From positions 11,470,001-11,534,000 of the forward strand of contig BTRK01000004.1 in the NCBI GenBank assembly GCA_036245805.1: 64,000 bases of DNA, given 5' to 3'. Of this stretch, positions 41,501 to 53,500 are shown in pieces. Both the position numbers and the translations under genes were made by a program. Under the pieces are notes generated by a model that saw only the letters and a list, made by a program, of their open reading frames with translations, was not told the DNA's origin and ran no database searches. How positions within the stretch are numbered: position 1 is the first letter of the stretch; the number at the start of each line of letters is the position of its first letter. The stretch comes from Pristionchus mayeri (Eukaryota; Nematoda; Chromadorea; Rhabditida; Neodiplogasteridae).

Positions 41501-43010
41501 CAGCACCATCCACGATGGCATGCCGCTTTTCCAGAATTAGGGGCCATGCGAGAGAGATTAAATTATCTTCCCAAAATGTATTTTCATTACCCTGCCTTAA
41601 TATGAAGCAAATTGCATGACAATTATTTTTGTAAAATAGTAAAATGTTGAAATTGGGCGTTGATATCAGCATTCAGCACCATCCACGATGGCAAGCCGCT
41701 TTTCCAGAATTAGGGACCATGTGAGAGAGATTAAATTCGCTTTCCAAAATGTATTTTCATTACCCTGCCTTAATATGAAGCAAATTGCATGACAATTATT
41801 TTTGTAAAATAGTAAAATGTTGAAATTGGGCGTTCATATCGGCATTCAGCACCATCCACGATGGCATGCCGCTTTTCCAGAATTAGGGGCCATGCGAGAG
41901 AGATTAAATTATCTTCCCAAAATGTATTTTCATTACCCTGCCTTAATATGAAGCAAATTGCATGACAATTATTTTTGTAAAATAGTAAAATGTTGAAATT
42001 GGGCGTTCATATCAGCATTCAGCACCATCCACGATGGCATGCCGCTTTTCCAGAATTAGGGACCATGCGAGAGAGATTAAATTCGCTTTCCAAAATGTAT
42101 TTTCATTACCCTGCCTTAATATGAAGCAAATTGCATGACAATTATTTTTGTAAAATAGTAAAATGTTGAAATTGGGCGTTCATATCGGCATTCAGCACCA
42201 TCCACGATGGCATGCCGCTTTTCCAGAATTAGGGGCCATGCGAGAGAGATTAAATTATCTTCCCAAAATGTATTTTCATTACCCTGCCTTAATATGAAGC
42301 AAATTGCATGACAATTATTTTTGTAAAATAGTAAAATGTTGAAATTGGGCGTTCATATCAGCATTCAGCACCATCCACGATGGCATGCCGCTTTTCCAGA
42401 ATTAGGGGCCATGCGAGAGAGATTAAATTATCTTCCCAAAATGTATTTTCATTACCCTGCCTTAATATGAAGCAAATTGCATGACAATTATTTTTGTAAA
42501 ATAGTAAAATGTTGAAATTGGGCGTTCATATCGGCATTCAGCACCATCCACGATGGCATGCCGCTTTTCCAGAATTAGGGACCATGCGAGAGAGATTAAA
42601 TTCGCTTTCCAAAATGTATTTTCATTACCCTGCCTTAATATGAAGCAAATTGCATGACAATTATTTTTGTAAAATAGTAAAATGTTGAAATTGGGCGTTC
42701 ATATCGGCATTCAGCACCATCCACGATGGCATGCCGCTTTTCCAGAATTAGGGGCCATGCGAGAGAGATTAAATTATCTTCCCAAAATGTATTTTCATTA
42801 CCCTGCCTTAATATGAAGCAAATTGCATGACAATTATTTTTGTAAAATAGTAAAATGTTGAAATTGGGCGTTCATATCAGCATTCAGCACCATCCACGAT
42901 GGCATGCCGCTTTTCCAGAATTAGGGGCCATGCGAGAGAGATTAAATTATCTTCCCAAAATGTATTTTCATTACCCTGCCTTAATATGAAGCAAATTGCA
43001 TGACAATTAT
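29561..43010. repeat. Satellite domain C, most homogeneous block
   Basis: Nearly every monomer is 173 bp and carries GAATTAGGGGCC followed by TTAAATTATCTTCCC. A sister type with AAATTCGCTTTCC is mixed in, in places alternating as a 346-bp dimer. Few other differences occur: CACGCCGC at about 31.31 and 31.83 kb, CATCCTCGATGG at about 38.57, 39.09 and 39.44 kb, and GGCAAGCCGC at about 37.37, 38.75, 40.31, 40.83 and 41.69 kb. From 29.6 to 37.1 kb no frame of 60 codons survives, in contrast to domains A and B; the cause is variant combination, not selection. Confidence 0.85.
34208..34380. repeat. Representative 173-bp monomer (reference copy)
   Basis: This is a clean copy from the homogeneous domain C. 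It is bipartite: bases 1-80 hold 41 G+C (about 51%) and bases 81-173 hold 24 (about 26%). Short dyads are visible: CCATC-CAC-GATGG at monomer bases 33-45, palindrome GGCATGCC at 44-51, AAAAT-GT-ATTTT at 100-111, and AATTG-CATGA-CAATT at 137-151. Bases 152-173 form the A/T-tract linker where most length variants fall. I find no match to the CENP-B box pattern (TTCG-N4-A-NN-CGGG) on either strand; TTCGCTTTCC in sister copies lacks the second half. Confidence 0.9.
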
Positions 43011-43521
43011 TTTTGTAAAATAGTAAAATGTTGAAATTGGGCGTTGATATCAGCATTCAGCACCATCCACGATGGCATGCCGATTTTCCAGAATTAGGGA
43101 CCATGCGAGATATATTAAATTCGCTTCCCAAAATGTATTTTCATTACCCTGCCTTAATATGAAACAAATTGCATGACAATTATTTTTGTAAAATAGTAAA
43201 ATGTTGAAATTGGGCGTTGATATCAGCATTCAGCACCATCCACGATGGCATGCCGCTTTTCCATAATTAGGGACCATGCGATATATATTAAATTCGCTTC
43301 CCAAAAGATATTTTCATTACCCTGCCTTAATATGAATCAAATTGCATGACAATTATTTTTGTAAAATAGAAAAAATGTTGAAATTGGGCGTTCATATCAG
43401 CATTCAGCACCATCCACGATGGTATGCCGCTTTTCCAGAATTAGGGACCATGCGAGAGAGATTAAAATCGCTTCCCAAAATGTATTTTCATTACCCTGCC
43501 TTAATATGAAGCAAATTGCAT
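42432..43521. repeat. 6-monomer duplicated block, copy 1
   Basis: About 1.09 kb matches 43471-44560 at offset 1039, or six monomers. Shared rare variants include GAAACAAATT and GCGATATATATTAAATTCG. The right limit is G at 43522 versus T at 44561. Confidence 0.8.
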
Positions 43522-44560
43522 GACAATTATTTTTGTAAAATAGTAAAATGTTGAAATTGGGCGTTCATATCGGCATTCAGCACCATCCACGATGGCATGC
43601 CGCTTTTCCAGAATTAGGGACCATGCGAGAGAGATTAAATTCGCTTTCCAAAATGTATTTTCATTACCCTGCCTTAATATGAAGCAAATTGCATGACAAT
43701 TATTTTTGTAAAATAGTAAAATGTTGAAATTGGGCGTTCATATCGGCATTCAGCACCATCCACGATGGCATGCCGCTTTTCCAGAATTAGGGGCCATGCG
43801 AGAGAGATTAAATTATCTTCCCAAAATGTATTTTCATTACCCTGCCTTAATATGAAGCAAATTGCATGACAATTATTTTTGTAAAATAGTAAAATGTTGA
43901 AATTGGGCGTTCATATCAGCATTCAGCACCATCCACGATGGCATGCCGCTTTTCCAGAATTAGGGGCCATGCGAGAGAGATTAAATTATCTTCCCAAAAT
44001 GTATTTTCATTACCCTGCCTTAATATGAAGCAAATTGCATGACAATTATTTTTGTAAAATAGTAAAATGTTGAAATTGGGCGTTGATATCAGCATTCAGC
44101 ACCATCCACGATGGCATGCCGATTTTCCAGAATTAGGGACCATGCGAGATATATTAAATTCGCTTCCCAAAATGTATTTTCATTACCCTGCCTTAATATG
44201 AAACAAATTGCATGACAATTATTTTTGTAAAATAGTAAAATGTTGAAATTGGGCGTTGATATCAGCATTCAGCACCATCCACGATGGCATGCCGCTTTTC
44301 CATAATTAGGGACCATGCGATATATATTAAATTCGCTTCCCAAAAGATATTTTCATTACCCTGCCTTAATATGAATCAAATTGCATGACAATTATTTTTG
44401 TAAAATAGAAAAAATGTTGAAATTGGGCGTTCATATCAGCATTCAGCACCATCCACGATGGTATGCCGCTTTTCCAGAATTAGGGACCATGCGAGAGAGA
44501 TTAAAATCGCTTCCCAAAATGTATTTTCATTACCCTGCCTTAATATGAAGCAAATTGCAT
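43471..44560. repeat. 6-monomer duplicated block, copy 2
   Basis: Tandem partner of 42432-43521, carrying the same rare variants. The two overlap by about 50 bp, as expected for a match longer than the offset. Confidence 0.8.
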
Positions 44561-45610
44561 TACAATTATTTTTGTAAAATAGTAAAAATGTTGAAATTGG
44601 GCGTTCATATCAGCATTCAGCACCATCCACGATGGCATGCCGCTTTTCCAGAATTAGGGACCATGCGAGATATATTAAATTCGCTTCCCAAAAGATATTT
44701 TCATTACCCTGCCTTAATATGAATCAAATTGCATGACAATTATTTTTGTAAAATAGAAAAAATGTTGAAATTGGGCGTTCATATCAGCATTCAGCACCAT
44801 CCACGATGGTATGCCGCTTTTCCAGAATTAGGGACCATGCGAGAGAGATTAAATTCGCTTTCCAAAATGTATTTTCAGTACCCTGCCTTAATATGAAGCA
44901 AATTGCATGACAATTATTTTTGTAAAATAGTAAAATGTTGAAATTGGGCGTTCATATCGGCATTCAGCACCATCCACGATGGCATGCCGCTTTTCCAGAA
45001 TTAGGGACCATGCGAGAGAGATTAAATTATCTTCCCAAAATGTATTTTCGTTACCCTGCCTTAATATGAAGCAAATTGCATGACAATTATTTTTGTAAAA
45101 TAGTAAAATGTTGAAATTGGGCGTTCATATCCGCATTCAGCACCATCCACGATGGTATGCCGCTTTTCCAGAATTAGGGACCATGCGAGAGAGATTAAAA
45201 TCGCTTCCCAAAATGTATTTTCATTACCCTGCCTTAATATGAAGCAAATTGCATGACAATTATTTTTGTAAAATAGTAAAAATGTTGAAATTGGGCGTTC
45301 ATATCAGCATTCAGCACCATCCACGATGGTATGCCGCTTTTCCAGAATTAGGGACCATGCGAGAGAGATTAAAATCGCTTCCCAAAAGATATTTTCATTA
45401 CCCTGCCTTAATATGAATCAAATTGCATGACAATTATTTTTGTAAAATAGAAAAAATGTTGAAATTGGGCGTTCATATCAGCATTCAGCATCATCCACGA
45501 TGGCATGCCGCTTTTCCAGAATTAGGGGCCATGCGAGAGAGATTAAATTCGCTTCCCAAAATGTATTTTCATTACCCTGGCTTAATATGAAGCAAATTGC
45601 ACGACAAATA

Positions 45611-46824
45611 TTTTTGTAAAATAGTAAAATGTTGAAATTGGGCGTTCATATCGGCATTCAGCACCATCCACGATGGCATGCCGCTTTTCCAGAATTAGGG
45701 GCCATGCGAGAGAGATTAAATTATCTTCCCAAAATGTATTTTCGTTACCCTGCCTTAATATGAAGCAAATTGCATGACAATTATTTTTGTAAAATAGTAA
45801 AATGTTGAAATTGGGCGTTCATATCAGCATTCAGCACCATCCACGATGGCATGCCGCTTTTCCAGAATTAGGGACCATGCGAGAGAGATTAAATTCGCTT
45901 CCCAAAATGTATTTTCATTACCCTGCCTTAATATGAAGCAAATTGCACGACAATTATTTTTGTAAAATAGTAAAATGTTGAAATTGGGCGTTCATATCAG
46001 CATTCAGCATCATCCACCATGGCATGCCGCTTTTCCAGAATTAGGGGCCATGCGAGAGAGATTAAATTCGCTTCCCAAAATGTATTTTCATTACCCTGGC
46101 TTAATATGAAGCAAATTGCACGACAATTATTTTTCTAAAATAGTAAAATGTTGAAATTGGGCGTTCATATCAGCATTCAGCATCATCCACCATGGCATGC
46201 CGCTTTTCCAGAATTAGGGGCCATGCGAGAGAGATTAAATTCGCTTCCCAAAATGTATTTTCATTACCCTGCCTTAAGATGAAGCAAATTGCATGACAAT
46301 TATTTTGTAAAATATTAAAATGTTGAAATTGGGCGTTGATATCAGCATTCAGCACCATCCACGATGGCATGCCGCTTTTCCAGAATTAGGGACCATGTGA
46401 GAGAGATTAAATTCGCTTTCCAAAATGTATTTTCATTACCCTGCCTTAATATGAAGCAAATTGCATGACAATTATTTTTGTAAAAAAGTAAAATGTTGAA
46501 ATTGGGCGTTCATATCGGCATTCAGCACCATCCACGATGGCAAGCCGCTTTTCCAGAATTAGGGGCCATGCGAGAGAGATTAAATTATCTTCCCAAAATG
46601 TATTTTCATTACCCTGCCTTAATATGAAGCAAATTGCATGACAATTATTTTTGTAAAATAGTAAAATGTTGAAATTGGGCGTTCATATCGGCATTCAGCA
46701 CCATCCACGATGGCATGCCGCTTTTCCAGAATTAGGGACCATGCGAGAGAGATTAAATTCGCTTTCCAAAATGTATTTTCATTACCCTGCCTTAATATGA
46801 AGCAAATTGCATGACAATTATTTT
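45611..46824. repeat. 7-monomer duplicated block, copy 1
   Basis: This 1214-bp stretch matches 46821-48034 at offset 1210, with no difference seen. Rare shared marks are ACCCTGGCTTAA, TTTTTCTAAAATAG, TGTAAAAAAGTAAAATG, GGCAAGCCGC and TTTTCGTTACC. The match is bounded by AAATA versus AATTA on the left and TTTTT versus TTTTA on the right. Confidence 0.88.
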
Positions 46825-48034
46825 TGTAAAATAGTAAAATGTTGAAATTGGGCGTTCATATCGGCATTCAGCACCATCCACGATGGCATGCCGCTTTTCC
46901 AGAATTAGGGGCCATGCGAGAGAGATTAAATTATCTTCCCAAAATGTATTTTCGTTACCCTGCCTTAATATGAAGCAAATTGCATGACAATTATTTTTGT
47001 AAAATAGTAAAATGTTGAAATTGGGCGTTCATATCAGCATTCAGCACCATCCACGATGGCATGCCGCTTTTCCAGAATTAGGGACCATGCGAGAGAGATT
47101 AAATTCGCTTCCCAAAATGTATTTTCATTACCCTGCCTTAATATGAAGCAAATTGCACGACAATTATTTTTGTAAAATAGTAAAATGTTGAAATTGGGCG
47201 TTCATATCAGCATTCAGCATCATCCACCATGGCATGCCGCTTTTCCAGAATTAGGGGCCATGCGAGAGAGATTAAATTCGCTTCCCAAAATGTATTTTCA
47301 TTACCCTGGCTTAATATGAAGCAAATTGCACGACAATTATTTTTCTAAAATAGTAAAATGTTGAAATTGGGCGTTCATATCAGCATTCAGCATCATCCAC
47401 CATGGCATGCCGCTTTTCCAGAATTAGGGGCCATGCGAGAGAGATTAAATTCGCTTCCCAAAATGTATTTTCATTACCCTGCCTTAAGATGAAGCAAATT
47501 GCATGACAATTATTTTGTAAAATATTAAAATGTTGAAATTGGGCGTTGATATCAGCATTCAGCACCATCCACGATGGCATGCCGCTTTTCCAGAATTAGG
47601 GACCATGTGAGAGAGATTAAATTCGCTTTCCAAAATGTATTTTCATTACCCTGCCTTAATATGAAGCAAATTGCATGACAATTATTTTTGTAAAAAAGTA
47701 AAATGTTGAAATTGGGCGTTCATATCGGCATTCAGCACCATCCACGATGGCAAGCCGCTTTTCCAGAATTAGGGGCCATGCGAGAGAGATTAAATTATCT
47801 TCCCAAAATGTATTTTCATTACCCTGCCTTAATATGAAGCAAATTGCATGACAATTATTTTTGTAAAATAGTAAAATGTTGAAATTGGGCGTTCATATCG
47901 GCATTCAGCACCATCCACGATGGCATGCCGCTTTTCCAGAATTAGGGACCATGCGAGAGAGATTAAATTCGCTTTCCAAAATGTATTTTCATTACCCTGC
48001 CTTAATATGAAGCAAATTGCATGACAATTATTTT
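46821..48034. repeat. 7-monomer duplicated block, copy 2
   Basis: Tandem partner of 45611-46824. Five rare variants in the same order make independent origin very unlikely. Confidence 0.88.
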
Positions 48035-48744
48035 AGTAAAATAGTAAAATGTTGAAATTGGGTGTTCATATCAGCATTCAGCACCATCCACGATGGTATG
48101 CCGCTTTTCCAGAATTAGGGACCATGCGAGAGAGATTAAAATCGCTTCCCAAAAGATATTTTCATTACCCTGCCTTAATATGAATCAAATTGCATGACAA
48201 TTATTTTTGTAAAATAGAAAAAATGTTGAAATTGGGCGTTCATATCAGCATTCAGCATCATCCACGATGGCATGCCGCTTTTCCAGAATTAGGGGCTATG
48301 CGAGAGAGATTAAATTCGCTTCCCAAAATGTATTTTCATTACCCTGCCTTAATATGAAGCAAATTGCGTGACAATTATTTTTGTAAAATAGTAAAAATGT
48401 TGAAATTGGGCGTTCATATCAGCATTCAGCACCATCCACGATGGCATGCCGCTTGTCCAGAATTAGAGACCATGCGAGAGAGATTAAATTCGCTTCCCAA
48501 AATGTATTTTCATTGCCCTGCCTTAATATGAAGCAAATTGCATGACAATTATTTTTGTAAAATAGTAAAATGTTGAAATTGGGCGTTCATATCAGCATTC
48601 AGCACCATCCACGATGGCATGCCGCTTTTCCAGAATTAGGGACCATGCGAGAGAGATTAAATTCGCTTTCCAAAATGTATTTTCATTACCCTGCCTTAAT
48701 ATGAAGCAAATTGCATGACAATTATTTTTGTAAAATAGTAAAAT

Positions 48745-48994
48745 GTTGAAATTGGGTGTTCATATCAGCATTCAGCACCATCCACGATGGCAAGAGAGAA
48801 TTTAATCTCTCTCGCATGGCCCCTAATTCTGGAAAGGGCATGCCATGGTGGCTGATGCTGCCACCATGGCATGCCCTTTCCAGAATTAGGGGCCATGCGA
48901 GAGAGAGTAAATTCGCTTTCCAAAATGTATTTTCATTACCCTGCCTTAATATGAAGCAAATTGCACGACAATTATTTTTGTAAAATAGTAAAAT
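48745..48994. repeat. 250-bp monomer with inverted insert, copy 1
   Basis: Start-to-start distance is 250 bp instead of 173. A reverse-oriented piece of the monomer follows GATGGCA. Arm 48798-48852 pairs with 48860-48914 over 55 bp with one mismatch, around a 7-nt spacer TGATGCT. The right arm is also unusual, with GGCATGCCCTTTCCAG where the ordinary monomer has GGCATGCCGCTTTTCCAG, and the left arm matches that short form. The result is a head-to-head hairpin inside an otherwise head-to-tail array. Confidence 0.9.
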
Positions 48995-49342
48995 GTTGAA
49001 ATTGGGCGTTTATATCAGCATTCAGCATCATCCACCATGGCCTGCCGCTTTTCCAGAATTAGGGGCCATGCGAGAGAGATTAAATTCGTTTCCCAAAATG
49101 TATTTTCATTACCCTGCCTTAATATGAAGCAAATTGCATGACAATTATTTTGTAAAATATTTAAAAATGTTGAGATTGGGCGTTCATATCAGCATTCAGC
49201 ACCATCCACGATGGCATGCCGCTTGTCCAGAATTAGTGACCATGCGAGAGAGATTAAATTCGCTTCCCAAAATGTATTTTCATTGCCCTGCCTTAATATG
49301 AAGCAAATTGCATGACAATTATTTTTGTAAAATAGTAAAATG

Positions 49343-49594
49343 TTGAAATTGGGTGTTCATATCAGCATTCAGCACCATCCACGATGGCAAGAGAGAATTT
49401 AATCTCTCTCGCATGGCCCCTAATTCTGGAAAGGGCATGCCATGGTGGCTGATGCTGCCACCATGGCCTGCCGCTTTTCCAGAATTAGGGGCCATGCGAG
49501 AGAGATTAAATTCGTTTCCCAAAATGTATTTTCATTACCCTGCCTTAATATGAAGCAAATTGCATGACAATTATTTTGTAAAATATTTAAAAAT
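49343..49594. repeat. 252-bp monomer with inverted insert, copy 2 (recombinant)
   Basis: The left arm (49395-49449) is the same as in copy 1. The right side has the ordinary GGCCTGCCGCTTTTCCAG, so pairing is broken between about 49468 and 49478 and resumes to 49514, where it is perfect (AGAGATTAAATTC). The following monomer also differs from those after copies 1 and 3. It looks like a crossover or conversion between an inverted-insert monomer and a standard one. Confidence 0.88.
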
Positions 49595-50291
49595 GTTGAG
49601 ATTGGGCGTTCATATAAGCATTCAGCACCATCCACGATGGCATGCCGCTTTTCCAGAATTAGGGGCCATGCGAGAGAGATTAAATTCGCTTCCCAAAATG
49701 TATTTTCATTACCCTGCCTTAATATGAAGCAAATTGCATGACAATTATTTTGTAAAATATTTAAAAAAATGTTGAAATTGGGCGTTCATATCAGCATTCA
49801 GCACCATCCACGATGGCATGCCGCTTGTCCAGAATTAGTGACCATGCGAGAGAGATTAAATTCGCTTCCCAAAATGTATTTTCATTGCCCTGCCTTAATA
49901 TGAAGCAAATTGCATGACAATTATTTTTGTAAAATAGTAAAATGTTGAAATTGGGCGTTCATATCAGCATTCAGCACCATCCACGATGGCATGCCGCTTT
50001 TCCAGAATTAGGGGCCATGCGAGAGAGATTAAATTCGCTTTCCAAAATGTATTTTCATTACCCTGCCTTAATATGAAGCAAATTGCACGACAATTATTTT
50101 GTAAAATATTTAAAAATGTTGAGATTGGGCGTTCATATCAGCATTCAGCACCATCCACGATGGCATGCCGCTTGTCCAGAATTAGTGACCATGCGAGAGA
50201 GATTAAATTCGCTTCCCAAAATGTATTTTCATTGCCCTGCCTTAATATGAAGCAAATTGCATGACAATTATTTTTGTAAAATAGTAAAATG

Positions 50292-50541
50292 TTGAAATTG
50301 GGTGTTCATATCAGCATTCAGCACCATCCACGATGGCAAGAGAGAATTTAATCTCTCTCGCATGGCCCCTAATTCTGGAAAGGGCATGCCATGGTGGCTG
50401 ATGCTGCCACCATGGCATGCCCTTTCCAGAATTAGGGGCCATGCGAGAGAGAGTAAATTCGCTTTCCAAAATGTATTTTCATTACCCTGCCTTAATATGA
50501 AGCAAATTGCACGACAATTATTTTTGTAAAATAGTAAAATG
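50292..50541. repeat. 250-bp monomer with inverted insert, copy 3
   Basis: Same structure as copy 1: arms 50344-50398 and 50406-50460, the same single mismatch and the same 7-nt spacer. The next monomer shares the rare GGGCGTTTATATC with the one after copy 1, so the whole neighbourhood was duplicated at offset about 1547. Confidence 0.9.
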
Positions 50542-53500
50542 TTGAAATTGGGCGTTTATATCAGCATTCAGCATCATCCACCATGGCCTGCCGCTTTTCC
50601 AGAATTAGGGGCCATGCGAGAGAGATTAAATTCGTTTCCCAAAATGTATTTTCATTACCCTGCCTTAATATGAAGCAAATTGCATGACAATTATTTTGTA
50701 AAATATTTAAAAATGTTGAGATTGGGCGTTCATATAAGCATTCAGCACCATCCACGATGGCATGCCGCTTTTCCAGAATTAGGGGCCATGCGAGAGAGAT
50801 TAAATTCGCTTCCCAAAATGTATTTTCATTACCCTGCCTTAATATGAAGCAAATTGCATGACAATTATTTTGTAAAATATTTAAAAAAATGTTGACATTG
50901 GGCGTTCATATCAGCATTCAGCACCATCCACGATGGCATGCCGCTTGTCCAGAATTAGTGACCATGCGAGAGAGATTAAATTCGCTTCCCAAAATGTATT
51001 TTCATTGCCCTGCCTTAATATGAAGCAAATTGCATGACAATTATTTTTGTAAAATAGTAAAATGTTGAAATTGGGCGTTCATATCAGCATTCAGCACCAT
51101 CCACGATGGCATGCCGCTTTTCCAGAATTAGGGGCCATGCGAGAGAGATTAAATTCGCTTTCCAAAATGTATTTTCATTACCCTGCCTTAATATGAAGCA
51201 AATTGCACGACAATTATTTTTGTAAAATAGTAAAATGTTGAAATTGGGCGTTCATATCAGCATTCAGCATCATCCACCATGGCCTGCCGCTTTTCTAGAA
51301 TTAGGGGCCATGCGAGAGAGATTAAATTCGTTTCCCAAAATGTATTTTCATTACCCTGCCTTAATATGAAGCAAATTGCATGACAATTATTTTGTAAAAT
51401 ATTTAAAAAAATGTTGAAATTGGGCGTTCATATCAGCATTCAGCACCATCCACGATGGCATGCCGCTTGTCCAGAATTAGTGACCATGCGAGAGAGATTA
51501 AATTCGCTTCCCAAAATGTATTTTCATTGCCCTGCCTTAATATGAAGCAAATTGCATGACAATTATTTTTGTAAAATAGTAAAATGTTGAAATTGGGCGT
51601 TCATATCAGCATTCAGCACCATCCACGATGGCATGCCGCTTTTCCAGAATTAGGGGCCATGCGAGAGAGATAAAATTCGCTTTCCAAAATGTATTTTCAT
51701 TACCCTGCCTTAATATGAAGCAAATTGCACGACAATTATTTTTGTAAAATAGTAAAATGTTGAAATTGGGCGTTCATATCAGCATTCAGCATCATCCACC
51801 ATGGCCTGCCGCTTTTCTAGAATTAGGGGCCATGCGAGAGAGATTAAATTCGTTTCCCAAAATGTATTTTCATTACCCTGCCTTAATATGAAGCAAATTG
51901 CATGACAATTATTTTGTAAAATATTTAAAAATGTTGAGATTGGGCGTTCATATAAGCATTCAGCCCCATCCACGATGGCATGCCGCTTTTCCAGAATTAG
52001 TGGCCATGCGAGAGAGATTAAATTCGCTTCCCAAAATGTATTTTCATTCATTACCCTGCCTTAATATGAAGCAAATTGCATGATAATTATTTTGTAAAAT
52101 ATTTAAAAAATGTTGAAATTGGGCGTTCATATCAGCATTCAGCACCATCCACGATGGCATGCCGCTTTTCCAGAATTAGGGACCATGCGAGAGAGATTAA
52201 ATTCGCTTTCCAAAATATATTTTCATTACCGTGCCTTAATATGAAGCAAATTGCATGACAATTATTTTTGTAAAATAGAAAAAATTTTGAAATTGGGCGT
52301 TCATATCAGCATTCATCACCATCCACGATGGTATGCCGCTTTTCCAGAATTAGGGGCCATGCGAGAGAGATTAAATTCGCTTCCCAAAATGTATTTTCAT
52401 TACCCTGTCTTAATATGAAGCAAATTGCATGACAATTATTTTGTAAAATATTTAAAAATGTTGAAATTGGGCGTTCATATCAGCATTCAGCACCATCCAC
52501 GATGGCATGCCGCTTTTCCAGAATTAGGGACCATGCGAGAGAGATTAAATTCGCTTTCCAAAATATATTTTCATTACCGTGCCTTAATATGAAGCAAATT
52601 GCATGACAATTATTTTTGTAAAATAGAAAAAATTTTGAAATTGGGCGTTCATATCAGCATTCAGCACCATCCACGATGGTATGCCGCTTTTCCAGAATTA
52701 GGGGCCATGCGAGAGAGATTAAATTCGCTTTCCAAAATGTATTTTCATTACCCTGCCTTAATATGAAACAAATTGCACGACAATTATTTTTGTAAAATAG
52801 TAAAATGTTGAAATTGGGCGTTCATATCAGCATTCAGCATCATCCACCATGGCCTGCCGCTTTTCCAGAATTAGGGGCCATGCGAGAGAGATTAAATTCG
52901 TTTCCCAAAATGTATTTTCATTACCCTGTCTTAATATGAAGCAAATTGCATGACAATTATTTTGTAAAATATTAAAAAATGTTGAAATTGGGCGTTCATA
53001 TCAGCATTCAGCACCATCCACGATGGCATGCCGCTTTTCCAGAATTAGGGACCATGCGAGAGAGATTAAATTCGCTTTCCAAAATATATTTTCATTACCG
53101 TGCCTTAATATGAAGCAAATTGCATGACAATTATTTTGTAAAATATTTAAAAAAATGTTGAAATTGGGCGTTCATATCAGCATTCAGCACCATCCACGAT
53201 GGCATGCCGCTTTTCCAGAATTAGGGGCCATGCGAGAGAGATTAAATTCGCTTTCCAAAATGTATTTTCATTACCCTGCCTTAATATGAAGCAAATTGCA
53301 CGACAATTATTTTTGTAAAATAGTAAAATGTTGAAATTGGGCGTTCATATCAGCATTCAGCATCATCCACCATGGCCTGCCGCTTTTCTAGAATTAGGGG
53401 CCATGCGAGAGAGATTAAATTCGTTTCCCAAAATGTATTTTCATTACCCTGCCTTAATATGAAGCAAATTGCATGACAATTATTTTGTAAAATATTTAAA

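Larger units (their letters stand above)
43011..48740. repeat. Satellite domain D, mixed type
   Basis: Domain-A-like variants return here (GCCGATTTTCC with GATATATT, GGTATGCCGC, TTAAAATCGCTTCCC, AAAATAGAAAAAATG), interleaved with domain-C monomers. A new type also appears, with CAGCATCATCCACCATGG and TTGCACGACAATT. This last type goes on to dominate domain E. The block reads as a recombination zone between neighbouring subfamilies. Confidence 0.78.

Noticed and set aside
48756..50529. Plus-strand frames of 75-92 codons near the inverted inserts
   Set aside because: They start in the insert, where the reverse-oriented piece happens to lack stops, and end in the next linker. Structure, not coding, explains them.
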